DNA of 64,000 nucleotides. Source: Symsagittifera roscoffensis (taxonomy: Eukaryota; Xenacoelomorpha; Acoela; Convolutidae). A program made the position numbers and the translations under genes. This document shows, piece by piece, positions 57,282 through 64,000 of the stretch. Position 1 is the first letter of the stretch. The number at the start of each line of letters is the position of its first letter. The stretch covers positions 41,507,165 through 41,571,164 of the forward strand of contig NC_087064.1 of the NCBI RefSeq assembly GCF_963678635.1, read 5' to 3'. The notes beneath the pieces were generated by a model. It did not search any database and was not told the DNA's origin. It saw only the letters and a program-made list of their open reading frames with translations.

Positions 57282-57691
57282 TGAGTTAGGACCGATGTGG
57301 TTAACTCATAGAGTAATTTCGGATAGGGTACACCGTCTGCTCGTCACGCTATCGTATTTTCGGCCGGATAGATTCGTGCAACTTCTTAGTCTAATACCGA
57401 TCCTAATCTTACTCTTATATCTACTAGTCTCAGGGTGTTTAACTAGTCTCTGCTAGGCTCAATAGATCAAGAGTATACTGGCTTATTGCAACTACTGAAG
57501 TTCTCTTGGAGAGGCAACTAATTTCTAAGTTAAATTCAAACCTCTCTGGTGCTGAAATTACAAGTAAATTCAGCACTTACAAATAAGTGTGTTGTTAGTT
57601 AGATGGATTATGATTGGTTAATATTAAATATTTTACAGTGGTAAAATATCTAATTTATCCAATAATAAAATGTAGTTTAGATCAGGTTCCA
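57282..57691 (-). repeat. 5' LTR of the element
   Basis: 410 bp with TG...CA ends, about 13 differences from the 3' LTR by eye. The second hairpin is shortened to an 8 bp stem by a substitution. A TATA-like gatataagag lies on the minus strand near 57,417, but the promoter was not tested. Confidence 0.95.
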
Positions 57692-57881
57692 TAAAGGTCT
57701 GAACAAAGGAGTTCCAGAAAATTCAGGAGATGGAATCATGTCAAAAAACAGGAGAGTACGCGATGAGTCAATCAACCAGACACCTACTAACAGAGGTTTC
57801 AGAACTGTAAATCAAATGGTTGCTGCATGTGAACAGCCAAAGAAAGGACTTAGTTATTTATATCCAAAAAGACAAGTTTGA
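57692..57881 (+). pseudogene. DNA polymerase fragment H'' (C-terminus after LTR element)
   Basis: Begins with the right-hand taaa target copy (57,692-57,695) and resumes the polymerase frame with GLNKGVPENSGDG, then TPTNRGFRTVNQM and GLSYLYPKRQV, stop at 57,879. It is the missing end of fragment H' at 39,116. Confidence 0.88.
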
Positions 57882-58500
57882 GATGATGGAATTCAATCAA
57901 AACAATTAAAATTATGAGAACTGATGCAATGAAATGAAACTATAAGAAGTGATGCAATGAAGTTAAGTTATGTACGATGCAGTATTTTGTTCGTTTTGCT
58001 TGTATAAAAATGCGGTAAACTTAAAATATGACGCATTGATTTATATATTTTTTTTGTATTTTTAGTTTTTTTTTCTCAAAAAAATCAAACTTTTTTCAAG
58101 TTTTAGTAGGTTTTAGCGTAGTTTCAGGTAGTTAGAGCCCTATTTTAAAAAGAAGATCAATAATAAAGTAATCAATAGTTCAAATTATACAAATCTAAAT
58201 CACAATTTAAATTATTTAAAAGTCACCATTTACCCAAAAACTCTTTCATTAACTTACCATGAGCCAGAAACCTAAGTGAAAGGCCTTCGTTCTACAATCT
58301 GCATGTAATACACCAAAGATGTTTACCAATTGGATAACCTGCTCCAAGATTTTTGCGAAAAAAAGAGACAATTTCACACAAAATAACGCTTTTGTTACCA
58401 TCACATTGAAACCCTACCATTTCTATTTCCTATTTTAGTACATTGGGAAACCTATTCCCTATCTTAATACTTTAGGAAACCTATACCCTATTTTAATAAA
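57882..58500. repeat. Last polymerase spacer repeat
   Basis: Same 3' flank as the other units (acgatgcagtattttgtt, ttaccatgagcc, gaaacctattccctatc). The unit ends at ataccctattttaata, where the other spacers have ataccctatcttgggag, so the array ends here. Confidence 0.85.
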
Positions 58501-58558
58501 TAGCCAGCGGTCCCCAAATCTATTCCATAACTTAAAACATGCGTGACCGCCGCCAGCA

Positions 58559-58578
58559 CCCCCCCCCCCCCCCCCCCC
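58559..58578. repeat. Run of 20 C
   Basis: An uninterrupted homopolymer of 20 cytosines in strongly AT-rich surroundings, preceded by a GC-rich gaccgccgccagca. It lies 60 bp right of the polymerase array end. Length may be affected by sequencing or assembly error. Confidence 0.9.
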
Positions 58579-58772
58579 GGTGATCACCTCCAACAGCTAC
58601 TACTCAAATGACTTGGTGTTCAAGTAAATATTAATAATCAATTCTCACATTTAATTTTCACATAAACATTTTGCGATCATTGTCAGGAGTACAACAAGAA
58701 ATATTTTGAAGGAATTTTCTTTATTTGATTAACCTTCGTATATGACCGAAATATCAACCTTAATTTTGGTGA

Positions 58773-58982
58773 AACTCCCAAAATCAAAAGCATCGTCAAC
58801 TTACAGAGGAGTTAATCTCTTCGTTTTCACTTGACCACATTCTTTTTGATCAGTACTCTTCTTCAGATAATCAACACCTTGCCCAAAAAATTCACGATTT
58901 GCTTACATTAAGCAGTGAAGAGCTGATCAAGTTTCAGTTTGTTGACAATAATTACCTAAACACACAGATGGTTTTTACCTGA
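58773..58982 (+). pseudogene. Possible coding relic, unidentified
   Basis: 69 open codons without an early Met, containing LTEELISSFSLDHILFDQY and QKIHDLLTLSSEELIKF. The amino-acid composition is balanced (acidic, polar and hydrophobic residues mixed), unlike random AT-rich frames. It lies in otherwise unique sequence (58,580-59,490). I do not recognise it. Confidence 0.3.
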
Positions 58983-59529
58983 ATACATGAATAGTTATTA
59001 TCTGGAATAAGTACCTAATATTGACAGATGTCAAGCCCCTACAATTTTCAAACTGGTTTAAAATTTTGTATTTGATTTTCAACGCAGCTTCGGCATTCAG
59101 AAAACCTCACTTGTGTTTGTTAGCTGGTTATTGGTCCATTGGTTAAGTGTCTGCTGAATGTTTAGCCCACAATCAAGTCAACTTATATTAGAAGCTTGGA
59201 GTGATGGAATACCTTTAGTCGAAGCAGTGACCGCAAAGTGAAGAAATTAAATTTTTGTTTTGAAATCAAAAATTCATAATTGTAAGCAAAAAACCGAAAA
59301 AAAGAGCAAATACTTTTGTTGACCTGAATATTGAATTAATTAGCGCTTGCAACATTCATGAATTGGACATGTTTTTGATTATTGTTGATTAATGTGGTAG
59401 CGGATCAATGCTGCTCAGATATAACAATAGACAAAAAAAAGTTTTCCTGACTTTTTAGAAAAACATGGCACATTGGATCACAAGAGTTTGTTTCATAAGT
59501 TTAAATTTAAGGTGAGTGGAAAAAATTTG

Positions 59530-60440
59530 CTCCGCTTTAACACGCGAAAATACAAGGCAAGCCAGATCGCAAGCTGTCTCAAAGATGAGTGAAATAATGA
59601 TAGTACCACCTATCGTGAAGGCAGGATTGAAAACCGTACTCTATAAAACAAAAACGAGTAACTGCACTGTCAAAGGCGCAATGTTGGAGTTTTGAGCCAG
59701 TGTGGTGACAGCACTTTGAAAGACTTCAAGTTTTCCAATATGAATCACAAAAAAAGAAGTGTTGCTTAACGTCCGTCGAACACACTCCGTTAACAGTGCC
59801 GAACAATGTCATAATCAACGAACCTACTGGCGGATACAAGGAAATTCTTGAGCTCCAGAATTCGATGAGACGACATCTATGGCTTTTGAAACAACAGGTA
59901 TCGTAGCATGTTACTTGAAAACGCAATACGTCAGAACCGAGTCGCAACATAAACTCATCTGGAGTGTAGCAGGATTGAATGAGGATGAATGAAATTCTGA
60001 TGAGAGAAAAAAGTCTTAATACAAAAAGTACTCATGATGGTGGCCTTAAAAGACTTAATGATAATTGAAGAAGAAACTGCTATGTTGGCAAAATGGAAAG
60101 ATGATCTCTGTTTTCTAAGAATCACGGTATGGACAATCATCAGCACCAGTTTTAACCATATATGGAAAACTCTTGAACGAAGGTCACAAGCCTCAGGAAC
60201 ATTGTTCTTGCAGGCACTCACAGACATTCCGTTCACCGGACCGAGATGGCATACAATACATCCAAAAACGAAGACGTGCGTGATTGCTACTTCGACTTTT
60301 ACAGGCAGTGTTAAGAAAAGTTTGGGTGTCCAGAATACTAACAGTGATATAAATAGCAAGTCAGGATGTCAAGATAAGTCAAGTAATGGAAGAACATGTG
60401 ACTACAGATTCTATACAAAAATCTGACTGGAGAGTAGATT
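59530..60440 (+). pseudogene. Gene W remnant, block A1
   Basis: Coding traces on the plus strand in shifting frames: MSEIMIVPPI (near 59,587), KTKTSNCTVKGAMLEF, NEPTGGYKEILELQNSMR and then 60,034-60,426 (130 open codons starting MMVALKDLMIIEEE and including HTIHPKTKTCVIATS). The minus strand is also open over 60,359-59,955, so strand is uncertain. About 185 bp found in block A2 (62,095-62,275) is missing at 60,245. No known family recognised. Confidence 0.3.
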
Positions 60441-60459
60441 TTGGATAATTTCCAAGATG

Positions 60460-61350
60460 ACATTAAACAACAATTTGAGTGAAAAAACTTGCTTTGCTTT
60501 AACACGCCAAAGGACAAGGCAAAGGCAGATCGCAAGGTACCTCCAAGGTGATCAAAATAATAGTAGCATTATCTATCTTAATGGCAGGAGCCTAGTCCGC
60601 ACTCTTTAAGACAAAAAAAAAGCAACTGCACTGTCACTGGCGCAACATTGGAGATGAAAATCTCCTGCCAGTGTAGTGACATCATTTTCGAAGACTTCAA
60701 CATTTCCATGATGAATCACGGAAAAGGAGTGTTGCTTAACGCTCGTCGAACATATTCGGTTAACAGTAAAGGACACTGTCAGGATCGACAAACGAACCTA
60801 CTAGCGGATACCTGGAAATGCTAGAACTCAAGAATTCGGTGAGACAATATCTAGTGGCTTTCGAAAAAACAGGTCCCATAGCATGTTACTTGGAAAACGT
60901 ACTTCGCGAAAAGATGATGACGCAGAAAACATACCATACGCTGACTTAATTGGAAATGGATGCCAACTTATTTACCTCAAGTGCAATGTAGGCACTTCGC
61001 TTCGAAAAAGAACGGGAGCAGCGTAAAAATTTTACGCTCTAGTAGCAAAGCAATACGTCAGAACCGGGTCGCAACATAAACTCTTCTGGAATGTAGCAGG
61101 ATTGAATGAGGATGAATGAAATTCTGATGAGAGAAAAAAGTCTAAATATGAAAATTACTCATGATGGTGGCCTTAAAAGACTTAATGATAATTGAAGAAG
61201 AAACAGCTATGTTTGCGAAATGGAAAGATGATCTCTGTTTTCTAAGAATCACGGTATGGACAATCATCAGCACCAGTTTTAACCACATATGCAAAACTCT
61301 TGACGAAAGTTTTGCAAACTCTCTTTTCCACATATGCAAACTCAGAACTT
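60460..61350 (+). pseudogene. Gene W remnant, block B1
   Basis: Traces: LSEKTCFALTRQRTRQ, KKSNCTVTGATLEMKISCQC, CSDIIFEDFNISMMNHGKG, LNARRTYSVNSKGHCQD, then the MMVALKDLMII segment at 61,161-61,352. The cysteines and mixed residues look more like real protein than the alternative frames. Many stops and frame changes. Function unknown. Confidence 0.35.
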
Positions 61351-62455
61351 AAGGCGGGTGGAAAAAATTTGCTCCGCTTTAACACGCGAAAGTACAAGGC
61401 GAGCCAGACCGCAATCTGTCTCAAAGATGAGTGAAATAATGATAGTACCACCTATCTTAAAGGCAGGATTGAAAACCGTACTCTATAAAACAAAAACGAG
61501 TGACTGCACTGTAAAGGGCGCAATGTTGGAGTTTTGAGCCATTGTGGTGACAGCACTTTGACAAACTTCAAATTTTCCAAGCTGAATCACACAAAAAGTA
61601 GTGTTGCCTAACGTTCGTCGAACACACTCCGTTAACAGTGCCGAACAATGTCATAATCAACGAACCTACTGGCGGATACAAGGAAATTCTTGAGCTCCAG
61701 AATTCGATGAGACGACATCTATGGCTTTTGAAACAACAGGTATCGTAGCATGTTACTTGAAAACGCAATATGTCAGAACCGAGTCGCAACATAAACTCAT
61801 CTGGAGTGTAGCAGGATTGAATGAGGATGAATGAAATTCTGATGAGAGAAAAAAGTCTAAATACAAAAAGTACTCATGATGGTGGCCTTAAAAGACTTAA
61901 TGATAATTGAAGAAGAAACAGCTATGTTGGCGAAATGGAAAGATGATCTCTGTTTTCTAAGAATCACGGTATGGACAATCATCAGCACCAGTTTTAACCA
62001 CATATGGAAAACTCTTGAACGAAGGTCACAAGCCTCAGGAACATTGTTCTTGCAGGCACTCACAGACATTCCGTTCACCGGAGCAAGACGTTGCGGGTAA
62101 ATTTGAAAGAGCCAGTGGAAATTTAGCCTATGAGGAAGGTAGAAGACAAAACAAGAGTCTCCAAGAAAGAGCTTAGACTCACGAAAAAATCGATAGGAAC
62201 ACTGATAAAGTACATTGCCCTCTTTGGTTCTATGAGAAAAAAACATATCAGTATGTATCCGGAAATCTCGAGATGGCATACAATACATCCAAAAACGAAG
62301 ACGTGCGTGATTGCTACTTCGACTTTTACAGGCAGTGTTAAGAAAAATTTGGGTGTCCAGAATACTAACAGTGATATAAATAGCAAGTCAGGATGTCAAG
62401 ATAAGTCAAGTAAGGGAAGAATATGTGACTACAGATTATATACAAAAATCTGACT
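61351..62455 (+). pseudogene. Gene W remnant, block A2
   Basis: Second A block, with MSEIMIVPPILKAG in 61,334-61,537 (67 codons), the MMVALKDLMII segment at 61,876-62,100, and the fuller segment 62,130-62,453 that holds KKELRLTKKSIGTL and HTIHPKTKTCVIATS. It retains the ~185 bp lost from block A1. Confidence 0.35.
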
Positions 62456-62459
62456 GGAG

Positions 62460-63290
62460 AGTAGATTTTGGATAATTTCCAAGATGACATTAAACAACAA
62501 TTTGAGTGAAAAAACTTGCTTTGCTTTAACACGCCAAAGGACAAGGCAAAGGCAGATCGCAAGGTACCTCCAAGGTGATCAAAATAATAGTAGCATTACC
62601 TATCTTAATGGCAGGAGCATAGTACGCACTCTTTAAGACAAAAAAGAGCAACTGCACTGTCACTGGCGCAATATTGGAGATGAAAATCTCCTGCCAGTGT
62701 AGTGACATCATTTTCGAAGACTTCAACTTTTCCATGATGAATCACGGAAAAGGAGTGATGCTTAACGCTGGTCGAACATATTCGGTTAACAGTAAAGGAC
62801 ACTGTGAGGATCGACAAACGAACCTACTAGCGGATACCTGGAAATGCTAGAACTCAAGAATTCGGTGAGACAAAATCTAGTGGCTTTCGAAAAAACAGGT
62901 CCCATAGCATGTTACTTGGAAAACGTACTTCGCGAAAAGATGATGACGCAGAAATCATACCAAACGCTGACTTACGTGGAACTGGATGCCAATTCATTTA
63001 CCTCAAGTGCAATGTAGGCACTTCGCTTCGAAAAAAGAATGGGAGCAGCGTAAAAACTTTACGCTCTAATAGCAAAGCAATACGTCAGAACCGGGTCGCA
63101 ACATAAACTCTTCTAGAATGTAGCAGGATTGAATGAGGATGAATGAAAAAAGTCTAAAAATAAAAATTACTCATGATGGTGGCCTTAAAAGACTTAATGA
63201 TAATTGAAGAAGAAACAGCTATGTTTGCGAAATGGAAAGATGATCTCTGTTTTCTAAGAATCACAGTATGGACAATCATCAGCACCAGTT
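62460..63290 (+). pseudogene. Gene W remnant, block B2
   Basis: Second B block: LEMKISCQCSDIIFEDFNF, NEPTSGYLEMLELKNSVR and 62,909-63,106 with AEIIPNADLRGTGCQFIYL. The three segments follow each other in the order expected of one gene once indels are allowed for, which argues for a plus-strand coding origin. Confidence 0.35.
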
Positions 63291-64000
63291 TTAACCACAT
63301 ATGCAAAACTCTTGAAGGAAGGTCACGAGCCTCAGGAACATTGTTTTTGCAGGCACTCACATACATTCCATTCACCGGAGCAAGACGTTGCGGGAAAATC
63401 TGAAAGAGCCAGTGGAATTGTAGCCTATGAGGAAGATATAAGACAAAAGAAGCTTAGACTCACGAAAAAATTGATAGGAACACTGATAAAGTCCATTGCC
63501 TTTTTTTGGTTCTATGAGAACAAAAAACATATCAATATGAATCCGGAAACCTCGAGATGGCATACAATCCATCCAAAAACGAAGACGTGCGTGATTGCTA
63601 CTTCTACTTTTACAGGCAGTGTTAAGAAAAGTTTGAGTGTCCATAATACTAACCGTGATATATATAGCAAGTCAGGACGTCAAGATATGTCAAGTAAAGG
63701 AAGAACATTTGAAAACAAAATCTATACAAAAAACTAACTGATGGGTAGATTTTGGATAATTTCTGAGATGACATGAAACAACAATTTGAGTGAAAAAAAA
63801 CTTGTTTTGCTTTAACACGCCAAAGGACAAGGCAAAGACAGATCGCAAGGTACCTCCAAGGTGATCAAAATAATAGTAGCACCACCTATCTTAATGGCAG
63901 GAGCCTAGTCCGCACTCTTTAAGACAAAAACGGGTGACTGCACTTTGACTGGCGCAACATTGGAGATGAAAATCTCCTGCCAGTGTAGTGACATCATTAT
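63173..64000 (+). pseudogene. Gene W remnant, A-type tail and start of block B3
   Basis: 63,173-63,403 and 63,312-63,737 repeat the MMVALKDLMII and HTIHPKTKTCVIATS segments. From about 63,790 a third B block begins (tttaacacgccaaagg) and is cut by the window end. Confidence 0.35.

Larger units (their letters stand above)
39117..57691 (-). mobile_element. 18.6 kb env-bearing Ty3/gypsy-type LTR retroelement
   Basis: Bounded by two 410 bp LTRs with TG...CA ends and flanked by taaa on both sides (39,113-39,116 and 57,692-57,695); the uninterrupted host sequence gtggtaaaggtctg is seen at 26,880. The gene order protease, RT, RNase H, integrase on the minus strand is that of Ty3/gypsy (Metaviridae). 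Length 18,575 bp is about twice or more that of typical gypsy elements, because of a long leader, an extra upstream ORF, several ORFs between pol and env, and a large ORF after env. Coding regions contain stops and frameshifts, so this copy is not autonomous. Confidence 0.95.
59505..64000 (+). repeat. Tandem array of two alternating related blocks (gene W)
   Basis: Blocks begin with a-a-cttgct/tttgctccgctttaacacgc(c/g)aaa and run through catgatggtggccttaaaag to the next block. Type A starts at about 59,525 and 61,366; type B at about 60,495, 62,519 and 63,808, with another A-type tail at 63,173-63,760. The spacing A to A is 1,842 bp and B to B about 2,025 bp. The two types are clearly diverged, so the array grew as A-B dimers. 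It runs off the window's right end. Confidence 0.85.

Noticed and set aside
59955-60359. 134-codon minus-strand ORF, repeated at 61,857-62,288 and 63,154-63,375.
   Set aside because: Plus-strand frames show more protein-like fragments in consistent order, so this is probably a shadow; strand is not certain.

Overview
This window looks like a repeat-dominated stretch of an invertebrate nuclear genome. It is AT-rich, dense in repeats, and I found no intact host gene, operon, ribosomal RNA, convincing tRNA or CRISPR array. The species cannot be fixed from the sequence. Almost everything derives from two classes of mobile DNA: a Polinton/Maverick-type (adintovirus-like) DNA transposon, present as broken and tandemly amplified pieces, and one very large LTR retroelement of the Ty3/gypsy lineage that carries an envelope-like gene.

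Layout. (1) Positions 1-16.25 kb hold a head-to-tail array of about 4.05 kb units; the first unit is about 5.08 kb because it keeps two segments the others lack. Each unit has a minus-strand fragment of the packaging-ATPase gene, several plus-strand fragments of an unidentified gene (called gene X here) and another minus-strand remnant. (2) From 16.0 to 17.9 kb lie less rearranged remnants of the ATPase, gene X and other minus-strand genes. (3) From 17.9 to 20.9 kb is a nearly full-length but broken family-B DNA polymerase pseudogene. (4) From 20.9 to 30.3 kb the 3' third of that polymerase gene plus about 630 bp of flank is repeated in tandem with internal deletions; one junction carries a scrap of an unrelated gypsy RNase H gene. 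(5) From 39,117 to 57,691 is an 18,575 bp LTR element on the minus strand, with 410 bp LTRs, TG...CA ends and a 4 bp target duplication (taaa), inserted in the last polymerase-array copy. Its order, read on the minus strand, is leader, small basic ORF, upstream ORF1, Gag/nucleocapsid, protease, RT, RNase H, integrase, small membrane ORFs, envelope-like glycoprotein and an unidentified ORF Y. (6) An 8.83 kb tandem duplication (27,616-36,450 and 36,451-45,279) copied the array edge, the 3' LTR and the 3' third of the element. (7) From 57.7 to 58.5 kb the polymerase array resumes; a run of 20 C follows at 58,559. (8) From 59.5 to 64 kb is another tandem array built from two alternating related blocks of an unidentified gene (gene W here).

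How it fits together. The Polinton genes no longer work together: each is interrupted by stops and frameshifts, and separate parts have been amplified into separate arrays. The retroelement once had a replication module (Gag, protease, RT, RNase H, integrase) and a probable entry module, but it too carries nonsense mutations and frameshifts. Relative order of events, by inference: polymerase array first, then LTR-element insertion (LTRs differ at about 13 of 410 positions by eye), then the 8.83 kb duplication (the copied LTR differs at one position).
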